A stretch of DNA of 64,000 nt from Ensifer sp. BR816 (GCF_000378985.1 NZ_KB905370.1:5685513-5749512); one strand, 5' to 3'; counted from the stretch's first letter, positions 51,778-60,820 are shown. Program-made: numbers and translations. The notes: generated from the sequence alone by a model not told the origin.

Positions 51778-51909
51778 TCATTTTCTCTTCGGCCCATCCA
51801 TTGCTGCCGACAGGACTGTCACACGGTCACGGGCCTCGTCGCGAAGCGCATGTATCGTCGCAAATAGCATCGCGAAAAACATCGCCATCGAAAACAGAGC
51901 AAGTCCCAT
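51778..51909 (-). CDS. Possible 43-aa membrane micro-protein
   Basis: A minus-strand frame from ATG 51909 to TGA at 51780-51778. The N-terminal 20 residues are hydrophobic (MGLALFSMAMFFAMLFATIH), then charged (ALRDEARDRV) and a KRK end: the shape of a single-pass micro-protein. AAAGGAG abuts the ATG with no spacing, which weakens the case for this start. No homologue is recognised. Confidence 0.35.
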   Translation of the reverse strand: MGLALFSMAMFFAMLFATIHALRDEARDRVTVLSAAMDGPKRK

Positions 51910-52130
51910 CTCCTTTCAGACTGCTAAACGGCAGGCCCTATGAAAAGTTCCGTTCACTTGTTGTTTCAGGCTACAACTTCCGGTGTGAAACCATCTTGAA
52001 CGTTGTACTCATCTAGCATTCATTCTCCCGTCGCTGCTGTTTCCGGTGGAACAGCCAAAGGCGGATCGCGTTACCCTTGCGGCAGGCCGCGGTCCGTGAC
52101 AAAAGGCTTCACCAAACGGAAACAGACGCG

Positions 52131-52625
52131 ATGACCACGGCATTCTATCCCGGCTCCTTCGATCCGATGACAAACGGGCATCTCGATGTGCTCGTTCAGG
52201 CGCTCAACGTAGCGTCGAAGGTGATCGTCGCGATCGGCATCCATCCCGGGAAGACGCCACTCTTTTCATTCGATGAGCGGGCAGAGCTGATCCGCCGCTC
52301 GCTCAGCGAATTCCTGCCGGAACGATCAGGGGACGTTGCCGTCGTATCCTTCGACAATCTGGTCGTCGATGCCGCCCGCCGGCACCACGCGAGCCTTCTT
52401 GTGCGCGGGTTGCGGGATGGAACGGACCTTGACTACGAGATGCAGATGGCCGGCATGAACCGGCAAATGGCTCCGGATATCCAGACATTGTTTCTGCCGG
52501 CGGGGACCGCGTCCCGGCCCATAACGGCCACATTGGTCCGGCAGATCGCAGCCATGGGCGGCGACGTCAGCGCCTTTGTTCCCGGAGCGGTCTATCAGGC
52601 GCTGCAGGCGAAGCACAAAGCCTGA
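52131..52625 (+). CDS. coaD: Phosphopantetheine adenylyltransferase
   Basis: A 164-aa enzyme that joins 4'-phosphopantetheine and ATP to give dephospho-CoA, the penultimate step of CoA synthesis. The nucleotidyltransferase motif [13 protein letters not shown] is at the N terminus, with [14 protein letters not shown] in the middle. ATG 52131 gives MTTAFYPGS; the open frame upstream is not family-like. Followed 24 nt later by ppiA. Confidence 0.95.
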   Translation: MTTAFYPGSFDPMTNGHLDVLVQALNVASKVIVAIGIHPGKTPLFSFDERAELIRRSLSEFLPERSGDVAVVSFDNLVVDAARRHHASLLVRGLRDGTDLDYEMQMAGMNRQMAPDIQTLFLPAGTASRPITATLVRQIAAMGGDVSAFVPGAVYQALQAKHKA

Positions 52626-52649
52626 GCTTCCACCACGCAAGGAGAACGC

Positions 52650-53222
52650 ATGAAAATCCTCCAACTCGCTTTTGCAGGCGCCCTGGCGCTCGCCACCTTC
52701 ACGGCAGGGGCCCAGGCACAGTCGAGCGACAACATCCTGACGATTGACCTCAAGGACGGCCCCGTGGTCATAGAGCTGCGGCCGGACATTGCGCCGAAGC
52801 ACGTGCAGCAGATCAAGGAGCTGGCAGCCGCTGGCGAATATGACAATGTCGCCTTTCATCGGGTGATCAAGGGCTTCATGGCGCAGACCGGCGACGTGCA
52901 ATATGGCGACATGAAAGACGGCTTCAAGCCGGAGCTTGCCGGCACGGGCGGCTCCTCGAAACCGGATCTCCCGGCCGAGTTCTCCGAGGTTCCCTTCGAG
53001 CGCGGCACCATCGGCATGGCGCGCTCGCAGGATCCGAACAGCGCCAACTCGCAGTTCTTCATCATGTTCGCGCCGGGCGACTTCCTCAACGGACAGTACA
53101 CGGTCGTCGGAAAGGTCGTCGAAGGTATGGAGAATGTCGACAAGATCAAGCTTGGCGACGACGCCAACAACGGTGCCGTCACGGACCCTGACCGCATGAT
53201 CAGCGTCAAGGTCGGTAAATAA
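52650..53222 (+). CDS. ppiA: Periplasmic peptidyl-prolyl cis-trans isomerase (cyclophilin)
   Basis: A 190-aa cyclophilin with a signal peptide (residues 1-23, cleavage after AQA). The catalytic core has FHRVIKGFMAQTGD, the conserved MARSQDPNSANSQFF and a GKVVEGMENVD segment. It assists folding in the periplasm. Start after CAAGGAGAA. The paralogous cytosolic ppiB follows after 23 nt. Confidence 0.92.
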   Translation: MKILQLAFAGALALATFTAGAQAQSSDNILTIDLKDGPVVIELRPDIAPKHVQQIKELAAAGEYDNVAFHRVIKGFMAQTGDVQYGDMKDGFKPELAGTGGSSKPDLPAEFSEVPFERGTIGMARSQDPNSANSQFFIMFAPGDFLNGQYTVVGKVVEGMENVDKIKLGDDANNGAVTDPDRMISVKVGK

Positions 53223-53245
53223 GATCAGACAGAAGGAGAAAACCC

Positions 53246-53755
53246 ATGGCCGAGATCAAGGATCCGGAAAACACGATCATCATGGAAACCACCAAGGGCA
53301 GGGTGGTGATCGAGCTTCGGCCGGACGTGGCTCCGGGGCACGTCGCCCGCATCAAGGAGCTGTCGCGCGAGGGCGCCTATGATGGCGTCGTCTTCCATCG
53401 CGTGATCGAAGACTTCATGGCTCAGACCGGCGACGTACAGTACGGCAAGAGCGGCGGCGAGCACTTCAATCCGGCGCGCGCCGGCATGGGCGGTTCCTCC
53501 AAGCCGGACCTCAAGGCGGAGTTCTCCGAGATCTCCCACGTGCGCGGGACTTGTTCGATGGCGCGCAGCCAGATGCCGAATTCGGCAAACTCCCAGTTCT
53601 TCATTTGCTTTACCGACGCTCCCTGGCTCAACAAGCAGTATTCCGTCTGGGGCCAGGTCATCGAAGGCATGGACAACATCGATAACATCAAGCGCGGCGA
53701 GCCGGTGCGCGATCCCGACTCGATCGTCTCGATGCGGGTTGCCGCCGACGCCTGA
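53246..53755 (+). CDS. ppiB: Cytosolic peptidyl-prolyl cis-trans isomerase (cyclophilin)
   Basis: A 169-aa cyclophilin without a signal peptide. It has FHRVIEDFMAQTGD and ARSQMPNSANSQFF as in PpiA, and tight similarity along the whole core, so the pair is a tandem duplication with one copy exported. Start after AAGGAGAAA. Likely co-transcribed with coaD and ppiA. Confidence 0.92.
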   Translation: MAEIKDPENTIIMETTKGRVVIELRPDVAPGHVARIKELSREGAYDGVVFHRVIEDFMAQTGDVQYGKSGGEHFNPARAGMGGSSKPDLKAEFSEISHVRGTCSMARSQMPNSANSQFFICFTDAPWLNKQYSVWGQVIEGMDNIDNIKRGEPVRDPDSIVSMRVAADA

Positions 53756-53791
53756 TTTGCGCTAATGCACGGACCCGCCCCGGTCGTGCCT

Positions 53792-53904
53792 AGATCACGA
53801 TGATTTTGTGCCGATTCGGCCCAAAATCATAAAACGTGATCGGTTCAAGCAAGTTAGAGCGGGATGCGGGCGGAAAACCGCACGCACTTTTCCTCATCCC
53901 GCTC
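53792..53904. repeat. Dispersed intergenic mosaic repeat with GAGCGGGATG palindrome, copy 2
   Basis: Two palindromic modules. One has nested arms GATCACG/CGTGATC and ATGATTTTG/CAAAATCAT (about 53792-53841). The second is the 48-nt GAGCGGGATG...CATCCCGCTC palindrome (53857-53904), present in opposite orientation at 6857. This is the RIME-style mosaic typical of Sinorhizobium. It ends 40 nt before queA. Confidence 0.8.
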
Positions 53905-53944
53905 TGGTGCCACCGGGGCGGGTTTGCTTTTGTTCGATACCGAT

Positions 53945-55030
53945 ATGCGCGTAGACTTGTTCGATTTCGATCTGCCGGAGACTTCCATTGCGCTGAGGCC
54001 CGCAAGCCCGCGCGACAGCGCGCGCATGCTCGTCGTTCAGCCGGAAGCGGAGCCGGTCCTCGCCGACCACGGCGTACTCGATCTGCCTTCCTTCCTGAGG
54101 CCGGGCGATGCGCTCGTCTTCAACGACACAAAAGTCATCCCGGCTCAACTCGAGGGTATTCGCAGGCGCGGCGACGATGTCGCCACACAGGTCTCGCTGA
54201 CGCTGCATATGCGCGTCGCATCCGACCGCTGGAAGGCGTTCGCGCGGCCGGCCCGGCGGCTGAAGCCCGGTGACCGGATCAGTTTCGGCCACGGCGAAAA
54301 CGCCTGCCTGCTCGGCGCCTTGGATGCGACCGTCGAGGAAAAGGGCGAGGCGGGCGAAGTCACTCTTCGCTTCGATCTTTCGGGCGCGGTTCTCGATGAG
54401 GCGATCATGGCGGTCGGGCACATCCCGCTGCCACCCTATATCGCCTCGAAGCGCCCCGAGGATACGCGCGATCGAACCGACTACCAAACCGTCTATGCGC
54501 GCGAGGAAGGCGCGGTGGCGGCCCCGACCGCGGGCCTGCACTTCACCGATCGGCTGTTTGGCAAGCTTGACGAGGCCGGTATCGAGCGCCACTTCGTAAC
54601 GCTTCATGTGGGCGCGGGAACTTTCCTGCCGGTTAAGGCCGACGATACCGACGATCATGTGATGCACGAGGAGATCGGCCACGTGGACGCCGCGACCGCC
54701 GAAGGGCTGAATGCGGTGCGGGCGCGCGGCGGACGCGTCGTCTGCGTCGGCACAACGTCGCTCCGGCTGATCGAGAGCGCAGCTACAGTGGAAGGCAAGA
54801 TTCGTCCCTGGTCGGGGCCGACCGGAATCTTCATCACACCCGGCTACCGTTTCCGTGCCGTCGACATGCTGATGACCAATTTCCACCTGCCGAAATCTAC
54901 ATTGTTCATGCTGGTTTCTGCCTTTGCCGGGTTGGAAACGATGCGTGCCGCCTATGCCCATGCGATCGCAGCCGGCTACCGTTTCTATTCCTACGGCGAT
55001 GCAAGCCTGCTCTTCCGGAAAGACCAATGA
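53945..55030 (+). CDS. queA: S-adenosylmethionine:tRNA ribosyltransferase-isomerase
   Basis: A 361-aa enzyme that adds the ribosyl part of SAM to preQ1 in tRNA to give epoxyqueuosine. Landmarks are [20 protein letters not shown] at the start, [19 protein letters not shown], and [19 protein letters not shown] near the C terminus. ATG 53945 is chosen by family start; no strong ribosome site is visible and the upstream sequence is a mosaic repeat. Overlaps tgt by four bases (ATGA). Confidence 0.94.
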   Translation: MRVDLFDFDLPETSIALRPASPRDSARMLVVQPEAEPVLADHGVLDLPSFLRPGDALVFNDTKVIPAQLEGIRRRGDDVATQVSLTLHMRVASDRWKAFARPARRLKPGDRISFGHGENACLLGALDATVEEKGEAGEVTLRFDLSGAVLDEAIMAVGHIPLPPYIASKRPEDTRDRTDYQTVYAREEGAVAAPTAGLHFTDRLFGKLDEAGIERHFVTLHVGAGTFLPVKADDTDDHVMHEEIGHVDAATAEGLNAVRARGGRVVCVGTTSLRLIESAATVEGKIRPWSGPTGIFITPGYRFRAVDMLMTNFHLPKSTLFMLVSAFAGLETMRAAYAHAIAAGYRFYSYGDASLLFRKDQ

Positions 55031-56157
55031 CCGAGACGTTCCAATTCAAGTTGCTTGCAACCGACGGCAAGGCGCGCCGCGGCGAGGTTTCGATGCCCCG
55101 CGGAACAATTCGCACGCCGGCCTTCATGCCGGTCGGCACCGTCGGCACCGTCAAGGCCATGTATCTCGACCAGGTGCGCGAACTTGGCGCCGACATCATC
55201 CTCGGCAACACCTATCACCTGATGCTGCGACCCGGCGCCGAGCGCGTCGCGCGGCTCGGCGGCCTGCACAACTTCATCCGCTGGGAACGGCCGATCCTGA
55301 CCGACAGCGGCGGCTTCCAGGTCATGTCGCTGTCGAGCCTGCGCAAACTCAACGAACAGGGCGTGACCTTCAAGAGCCACGTCGATGGCGCGCTCTATCA
55401 TATGTCGCCGGAACGCTCGATCGAGATCCAGGGTCTGCTCGACAGCGACATACAGATGCAGCTCGACGAATGCGTCGCACTGCCGGCCGAGCCCGGCGAA
55501 ATCGAGCGCGCAATGGAAATGTCGATACGTTGGGCAGAGCGCTGCAAGGTCGCTTTTGGCGACCAGCCAGGTAAGGCGATGTTCGGCATCGTGCAGGGCG
55601 GCGACCTTCCGACACTGCGCGAACGTTCTGCGATCGCGCTCAAGCAACTGGACCTCAAGGGTTATGCCGTCGGCGGTCTCGCCGTGGGAGAGCCGCAAGA
55701 GGTGATGCTCGACATGCTCGACGTCACCTGCCCGGTCCTGCCCGCGGAGAAGCCACGTTACCTGATGGGCGTTGGCACGCCGGACGATATCCTGAAGTCG
55801 GTGGCGCACGGGATCGACATGTTCGATTGCGTCATGCCGACGCGCTCCGGTCGCCATGGCCTGGCTTTCACGCGCTACGGCCGCATCAATTTGCGCAACG
55901 CGCGCCATGCCGAAGACACGCGGCCGCTCGACGAACAATCGTCTTGTCCGGCGACGCGGGATTACTCGCGCGCCTATTTGCACCATCTGATCCGTTCCAA
56001 CGAATCGCTCGGCGGCATGCTGCTGAGCTGGAACAACCTCGCCTATTACCAGGAACTGATGGCCGGCATCCGCAAGGCGATCGAGGAGGGGCGTTATGCC
56101 GACTTCATGGCAGAGACCCAGGAAGGCTGGCAGCGCGGCGACCTTGCGCCGGTCTGA
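55027..56157 (+). CDS. tgt: tRNA-guanine transglycosylase
   Basis: A 376-aa enzyme that exchanges G34 for preQ1 in GUN tRNAs, the step before QueA. The catalytic aspartates are in [11 protein letters not shown] and VMPTRSGR (FDCVMPTR). The zinc ligands lie near [17 protein letters not shown]; the usual first cysteine pair (C-x-C-x2-C) is reduced to a single cysteine, as in many alphaproteobacterial enzymes. Translationally coupled to queA, consistent with consecutive steps of queuosine formation. Confidence 0.94.
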   Translation: MTETFQFKLLATDGKARRGEVSMPRGTIRTPAFMPVGTVGTVKAMYLDQVRELGADIILGNTYHLMLRPGAERVARLGGLHNFIRWERPILTDSGGFQVMSLSSLRKLNEQGVTFKSHVDGALYHMSPERSIEIQGLLDSDIQMQLDECVALPAEPGEIERAMEMSIRWAERCKVAFGDQPGKAMFGIVQGGDLPTLRERSAIALKQLDLKGYAVGGLAVGEPQEVMLDMLDVTCPVLPAEKPRYLMGVGTPDDILKSVAHGIDMFDCVMPTRSGRHGLAFTRYGRINLRNARHAEDTRPLDEQSSCPATRDYSRAYLHHLIRSNESLGGMLLSWNNLAYYQELMAGIRKAIEEGRYADFMAETQEGWQRGDLAPV

Positions 56158-56177
56158 GTCGCACATGCCGGAAATCG

Positions 56178-56594
56178 TTACAGGGCAGGGCCGGGTGCAG
56201 TCTGCACCATCAGCACGCCATTGATCTTATAGCTGCCGTCCGGCTGCGGGACGAGCTCGTAGATTGCTGTCCAGTCCTTGCCGTCCGATCCGACGATCAG
56301 CACTTCCTGGACTACTTCCTTGCCGACCAGCTTCGAACGCCCGAAGGCGAAATTGCCCGGGCGATACAGGTGCTGGTAGCTTTTCTTGACCATTTCGAAA
56401 AAGACCAGCCGGTCGGGAAACTTCTCCCGGATGCCGGGGGAGGCAAAGGAATAGGCAGTTTCCGCGTCGTCATCGAGAAAGGCCTGGATCTGGGCACGAA
56501 TGACCGATCTCGCCGTATCGACTGGGTCTGCAAGCGCGCGTTCTGCGCTGAGGGCGAGCAGCAGACAGAGAGCGATGGAGACTGCTCTCGTCAT
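56178..56594 (-). CDS. Secreted DUF4864 protein
   Basis: A 138-aa protein with a signal peptide (about residues 1-22). The mature part resembles DUF4864: ARSVIRAQIQAFLDDDAETAYSFASP near its start and WTAIYELVPQPDGSYKINGV toward the end. The function of the family is unknown; the fold resembles NTF2-like domains. Strong AAGGAGG ribosome site. Convergent with tgt. Confidence 0.8.
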   Translation of the reverse strand: MTRAVSIALCLLLALSAERALADPVDTARSVIRAQIQAFLDDDAETAYSFASPGIREKFPDRLVFFEMVKKSYQHLYRPGNFAFGRSKLVGKEVVQEVLIVGSDGKDWTAIYELVPQPDGSYKINGVLMVQTAPGPAL

Positions 56595-56781
56595 AGGAGC
56601 CTCCTTAGCTATTCATCACGGAATCATATGCTCGTCGGTTGCTTTGATAAGCACCACATTCGGCTTAACGGGAGACGAGCGAAGAAATCCGCGGGCAGCG
56701 ATTCAATATTTTCAGAAGCTTATCTGGGCCCGTTCAACCTCTTGCGCAGAAATCACAATCTTGTGATTTGAGATCGAAGAT

Positions 56782-57669
56782 CTACCCGCGCTTCGAAACG
56801 ACGCGTTCCGCGCTGCCTCGGCGCACACCGTGGCACGCCTTGTATTTCTTGCCCGAGCCACAAGGGCAGGGGTCATTGCTCCGGCGCTGCAGGCGGCCGA
56901 TCAGGGGCAGCAGGATCGCGGAAGGCAAAAGGGAGGTGACGACGATTGCGAGCTTGGCCGAGATGCCGGGTATGACAAGGCGGCGGCCGGATTTGAACCC
57001 GCGCCAGGCACGTTCGGCGACGTAGTGCGAGTCGACCTTGGGCAGCACCTTGAACAGGGCCGCCCTGTTGGCACCGGATCGCTCGAGGAATTCGGTCGAA
57101 ACCGGCCCTGGGGCGACGCAGGTCACTGTCACGCCGGTGCGCTGGAGCTCCTGGTGAAGAGCCTCCGAGAACGACCGCACGAAGCCTTTGCTTGCATAGT
57201 AAAGCGCCATGTACGGGCCAGGCGTGAAGCTCGCGACGGAGCCGAGATTGATGACGCCGCCGCGGCCGCGCGCTACCATGCCCGGTAGGAAGCGAAGGGT
57301 AAGGTCGGTGAGGGCGCGTATGTTGAGATCGACGATTCCGACCTGATCACCGACAGGCAGCAACGTTGCGCTGCCGCGAAGACCGTAGCCGGCGCTGTTG
57401 ACCAGGACGTCGCAGAAAAGGCCGTTGGCAGACAGGAATGATTCGATCTGGACCGCTGCGTCGTCTGTCAGGAGATCCAAAGCGACGGTGAACACCTCTC
57501 CGCCCGCCGTCAGGATATCGTCCGCGGCCGCCGCGAGATCATCCGGCGAACGCGCCACCAGCACGACGGCCACGCCGTCCCGGGCGGCGACATCGGCAAT
57601 CGCCTTGCCGATCCCGCGTGAACCACCCACCACGACGACGGCTGGCCGAAGCTCGCTTTCTGCCGTCAT
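56782..57669 (-). CDS. Short-chain dehydrogenase with C-terminal SEC-C zinc motif
   Basis: A 295-aa protein. Residues 1-250 are a classical SDR: cofactor site GGSRGIGKAIAD, NSAGYG, catalytic Ser in LGSVASFTPG, and Tyr/Lys in YYASKGF. A hydrophobic stretch (about 245-260) is followed by a SEC-C motif, DPCPCGSGKKYKACHG, with C-x-C...C-H metal ligands as in the SecA tail. The combination is unusual. The ATG overlaps the upstream acyltransferase stop by four bases, so it is the third gene of a methyltransferase-acyltransferase-SDR unit. Confidence 0.82.
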   Translation of the reverse strand: MTAESELRPAVVVVGGSRGIGKAIADVAARDGVAVVLVARSPDDLAAAADDILTAGGEVFTVALDLLTDDAAVQIESFLSANGLFCDVLVNSAGYGLRGSATLLPVGDQVGIVDLNIRALTDLTLRFLPGMVARGRGGVINLGSVASFTPGPYMALYYASKGFVRSFSEALHQELQRTGVTVTCVAPGPVSTEFLERSGANRAALFKVLPKVDSHYVAERAWRGFKSGRRLVIPGISAKLAIVVTSLLPSAILLPLIGRLQRRSNDPCPCGSGKKYKACHGVRRGSAERVVSKRG

Positions 57670-58448
57670 GCCGCACCCGAGACGCCGGCACCCATGACCC
57701 CGGCGGGTTCCGCGAGATTGGCCACCTCGGTGGCGATGTCACCGTTCAGAATTCTTTCGAATCGCTCCAATGCCCGCGCCACGTTGGCGCCATCCATGAC
57801 CCGGTGATCATAGTGAATGCGGACCGTCACCGTGCCCTGATCGTCTATCGGACCATAGTTGAAGATGGTCGTCAGCGGTGTCAGCGGATTGAGCGACTCG
57901 GCGCCTAGTCCCGAATACACGGACAACTGGAAGGTCCCGAAATGGCGGCCGCGCGGGCGACCGAGATTGAGGCCCAGCCACATGAGCAGCCAGCGGATCG
58001 GCCCCGGCAGCCGGGCGATTTTCAGGGCGCGCCGGAACTCCTTGATCTCCATGACGGGACGTGTCCGCGTCGCCTCGATCAGGGCCGCAAGTTCGACGAT
58101 CGAACGGCGTTCGGGATTCTTGATCAAGCTCAGCAGCACGGCTCGCTCGCCATCGAGTTCACGCTCATGCGCGATCGAGGCGATGCTTCCCGGATATTCG
58201 TAGAGCTGAGGTATCGGCAGCTTGATATAGGCCCGCCGCAGTTCAGGGGTTTCGAGAGAAAGAAGCGCATATCCCTTGAGGAACAGGACGGTCCAGGAAG
58301 GTCTGCTTTGCTGTTCCATCCGGGCGTTCAGCAGCGGGCCGAGATTCATCTGCCGTTGCACGGTGACCCGCGGGACGCGAATCGAAAACCGCATCAGATC
58401 GCCGACGAGGCGGCGCGGCCCCGAAAGCTTGAGAGCTCGGCCTCGCAT
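57666..58448 (-). CDS. Lipoyl-less 2-oxoacid dehydrogenase acyltransferase (E2-like) protein
   Basis: A 260-aa protein whose C-terminal part matches the catalytic domain of E2 acyltransferases, including the catalytic histidine motif DHRVMDG. It lacks the lipoyl and subunit-binding domains of a true E2, and no E1 or E3 genes are nearby, so it probably acylates something other than a lipoyl arm. It overlaps the SDR gene and follows the ICMT-like gene by 10 nt. The start is placed at 58448 (MRGRALK); an internal ATG at 58394 is possible. Confidence 0.68.
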   Translation of the reverse strand: MRGRALKLSGPRRLVGDLMRFSIRVPRVTVQRQMNLGPLLNARMEQQSRPSWTVLFLKGYALLSLETPELRRAYIKLPIPQLYEYPGSIASIAHERELDGERAVLLSLIKNPERRSIVELAALIEATRTRPVMEIKEFRRALKIARLPGPIRWLLMWLGLNLGRPRGRHFGTFQLSVYSGLGAESLNPLTPLTTIFNYGPIDDQGTVTVRIHYDHRVMDGANVARALERFERILNGDIATEVANLAEPAGVMGAGVSGAA

Positions 58449-58458
58449 CAGGACACCT

Positions 58459-59046
58459 CTAGTAGAGATAGGGGATGATTCGCTTGGTTCTTTCCATGTA
58501 AGCGCGGTATTGCGGGCCGAATGTTTCCAGCATCATGCGCTCCTCCTCATCCACCCTCAGGAAAAACAGGATTGCGAAACCGGCCAGCCCAGCGAGGCCT
58601 GCGATCCAGTTCGACAGCAGGAAGGCCTGCCCGACACCCATGAGCATGAACGAAGTGTACATGGGATGGCGGACAAGGGCATAGGGTCCGCCGCTGATCA
58701 ACTCGTGCCGATCGCGTATCTCCAGCGTGATGGACCAGTTTCGGCCAAGTTCCTTATGGGTTCTGCGAAACACCCACATGGCCGTAATGAAGACGATGGC
58801 CCCGACGACCACAGACCACGCCTCGGCTGGATAATCGGCCGCCTCGGGAATCCCCGTAACCACATAGAAACCGGGCACGATTCCAAGGCCGCACAGGGCG
58901 GCGGCGAGCCCGATCGTCTCCGAGCGCGTCCGGCGATTGCTGACGACCTGCACGCGCTTCGCGCGGCGTTCGTAAGGACGGCGAATGAAGTACCAGGCGA
59001 CGATGCCAAGCACCCAGATAATTTGCCCGATGGAAGCTATAGACAT
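58459..59046 (-). CDS. Isoprenylcysteine methyltransferase (ICMT)-like membrane protein
   Basis: A 195-aa polytopic protein with about five hydrophobic segments. The C-terminal half has the ICMT/PEMT cofactor motif GPYALVRHPMYTS and a late RVDEEERMMLETFG with EE, both implicated in SAM binding. Bacterial members methylate lipids or small molecules rather than prenylated proteins. ATG 59046 and a GTG two codons upstream (59052) are both possible. First gene of the three-gene unit. Confidence 0.78.
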   Translation of the reverse strand: MSIASIGQIIWVLGIVAWYFIRRPYERRAKRVQVVSNRRTRSETIGLAAALCGLGIVPGFYVVTGIPEAADYPAEAWSVVVGAIVFITAMWVFRRTHKELGRNWSITLEIRDRHELISGGPYALVRHPMYTSFMLMGVGQAFLLSNWIAGLAGLAGFAILFFLRVDEEERMMLETFGPQYRAYMERTKRIIPYLY

Positions 59047-59130
59047 GCGCACCCTAGGTCCTGAGCCTGGCTCAGAAGGCCTCTTTCGATCTTGCAGCTG
59101 GCAAAGCGGGGAGGGCTGGAGCCGATCGCG

Positions 59131-59721
59131 TTAGCCGCCATTCATCTCACGGAGCCTTGTAACGAATTCCTGCGACCTTAGCCAGATGCCCGGGGTCTTG
59201 TAGCCCATGGAGCGGGCGATCTCTGCGACAAAGGCATTGCAATTGTAGACTGTCGCCTGCCAGACGCGCGACTTTGCCTTCAGCTTTCGTATGTAAGCGA
59301 CGACCTTGTTGTATTCTGCCTCGGTGAGCATGATGCGCCAGCTTGCCGACCTGTATTGCTCTTCCAGGTCACCATCACTGGCTCCAGTCTCGGCCGGCAC
59401 GGGCAAGAAATGCCCCAGAACATAGGGCGCCGTATCGTTCGTAGCCGGAGCAAGACCCGCAACCTCGGGGTTGATCATGGCGCCCGCCGCATTGGTACGG
59501 CCGAAAACCGCATAGGTGTGGCCGTAACTCAGCGCATAGCGTGAGCGGAATTCGATGAAGTACCCTTGCTCTCGGGTTTGGGATACGAGCTTGGCTGGCC
59601 CGCTAATATTCTGGCTGCTCGAAACGTAGGCCGGTTGGGGGCTCTTGTCTTGCGTCTGGCACGCTGCTGCAGCGAATGCGAGCAAGATCACAGGTAGGAT
59701 ACGGCTTGCTGCTAATGTCAT
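59131..59721 (-). CDS. Lipoprotein of unknown function with Cys/His motifs
   Basis: A 196-aa lipoprotein (signal peptide, lipobox AAAC at residues 18-21). The mature part has SYGHTYAVFGR in the middle and YNCNAFVAEIARSMGY near the C terminus. A His-to-Cys arrangement of this kind recalls papain-like or Lnb-type periplasmic domains, but the order (His before Cys) does not decide the family. ATG 59721 lacks a strong ribosome site. No operon partners are evident. Confidence 0.7.
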   Translation of the reverse strand: MTLAASRILPVILLAFAAAACQTQDKSPQPAYVSSSQNISGPAKLVSQTREQGYFIEFRSRYALSYGHTYAVFGRTNAAGAMINPEVAGLAPATNDTAPYVLGHFLPVPAETGASDGDLEEQYRSASWRIMLTEAEYNKVVAYIRKLKAKSRVWQATVYNCNAFVAEIARSMGYKTPGIWLRSQEFVTRLREMNGG

Positions 59722-59831
59722 CACGTCACGTCGCTCTGTGGCCGAACTCTTACTCGCAGAACTCGGACCGGCCTCGGCCAATCAGTGGCGTTTATTGACC
59801 GTCGCCCCTGGGCTGATTCGGTCCTAAAGGC

Positions 59832-59869
59832 GCCCCGTGGGGAGGGCTCATAGAGCCTCCCCACGGGGC
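59832..59869 (-). terminator. Terminator after the 46-aa lipoprotein gene
   Basis: GCCCCGTGGGGAGGGCTC and GAGCCTCCCCACGGGGC make a long GC-rich stem (one bulge) with a 3-nt loop, 12 nt from the lipoprotein stop. No clear T-tract on the minus strand. Confidence 0.6.
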
Positions 59870-59880
59870 AAATTTAGCTG

Positions 59881-60021
59881 TTATTTGTAAACAGGAGCGG
59901 GCTCTACTGCCGGCTCTGCAGCCGGCGGCGGGGCCTTCCCTTTGCCCTTGCCGATCGTGTCACAAGCGGTCAAGCCGGTGACAGAAAGCAACGCAATCAT
60001 CACGATTAGAATTCTGCTCAT
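59881..60021 (-). CDS. 46-aa lipoprotein, entericidin-like
   Basis: ATG 60021 after AAAGGAC. It has a signal peptide and lipobox LTAC (Cys 20), followed by DTIGKGKGKAPPPAAEPAVE and a short tail ending PVYK. The DTIxGxGKD-like segment after the lipid cysteine recalls entericidin lipoproteins, which share CNTxxGxG, but the tail is Pro/Ala-rich instead. Very small; missed by length cutoffs. Confidence 0.6.
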   Translation of the reverse strand: MSRILIVMIALLSVTGLTACDTIGKGKGKAPPPAAEPAVEPAPVYK

Positions 60022-60211
60022 CAAGAAGTCCTTTCCTCAATAGTCGGAATGGTTTATCGAAGGCAACACTCGAAGTAATAGTGGCGATTTGCGCCTAGGC
60101 CTAGTGCAAGAAGGACACAGTTGGCATCAGGTTTGTCGGTCCGGAACTGTTCAACGGGTTCTTCAACACACATGGCTTAATTATTTATACCAAATACGCG
60201 CGCAAACACCA

Positions 60212-60799
60212 TCAGATGATCAATACCGTGGTCCCGACGGGGGTCCGACTGTAGAGATCAACGATGTCGTCGTTCGTCAAGCGGATGCAACCGCTCGAAA
60301 CTGCCTGACCGATCGTCCACGGTTCGTTCGTACCGTGTAGCCGGAACATAGTGTCGTTCCCGCCACGATAGAGGTAGAGGGCGGATGCACCAAGCGGATT
60401 GTGTAAGCCGCCTGAGACGCCGCTCGCATACTGACGCAGGTGGGGTTTGCGGCGCATCATGTTTTCGGTGGGTGTCCAGGACGGCCACTCCGCCTTTCGG
60501 CCGATTGTCGCCTTTCCCTTGAGCGTGCGTCCTTCCTCTCCGACGCCGATGCCGTAGCGGATCGCCGTGCCGCCGCCTTCGACGTAGTAGAGATATCGCT
60601 GCACGGTATCGACGACGATCGTTCCCGGTGATTCGCCGCCGTCATAGGCCACTTCCTGCCTGCGGTAGCGCGGGTCGATTCGCGTCGTCCTGGCGGAGAC
60701 CGGATTTGCCGTTGGTCGCCAGGTCGAACTACATCCGCTGGCCAGCAAAGCCAGACTACCCAATACGAGCATGCGACGCGCAACGTGGTTCTTGTCCAT
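60212..60799 (-). CDS. L,D-transpeptidase (YkuD) lipoprotein
   Basis: A 195-aa enzyme with lipobox LASGC (Cys 23) and a YkuD domain. The catalytic motif is present: FRLHGTNEPW followed by SSGCIRLTNDD. It forms 3-3 cross-links in peptidoglycan or attaches proteins to it, in the periplasm. ATG 60799 follows CAGGTGAAG. The 144 nt upstream contain a folded element that ends 21 nt before the start codon. Confidence 0.87.
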   Translation of the reverse strand: MDKNHVARRMLVLGSLALLASGCSSTWRPTANPVSARTTRIDPRYRRQEVAYDGGESPGTIVVDTVQRYLYYVEGGGTAIRYGIGVGEEGRTLKGKATIGRKAEWPSWTPTENMMRRKPHLRQYASGVSGGLHNPLGASALYLYRGGNDTMFRLHGTNEPWTIGQAVSSGCIRLTNDDIVDLYSRTPVGTTVLII

Positions 60800-60820
60800 C
60801 TTCACCTGCTGAGAAAATAG

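Larger units (their letters stand above)
51579..52130. other. Gene-poor stretch between the MATE gene and coaD
   Basis: About 550 nt. It contains a hairpin at 51628-51655 (GCCGGACGG / CCGTCCGGC), a second small hairpin at 51704-51723 (AAACTTC / GAAGTTT), and one possible minus-strand micro-ORF listed separately. Nothing else is recognisable. Confidence 0.5.
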
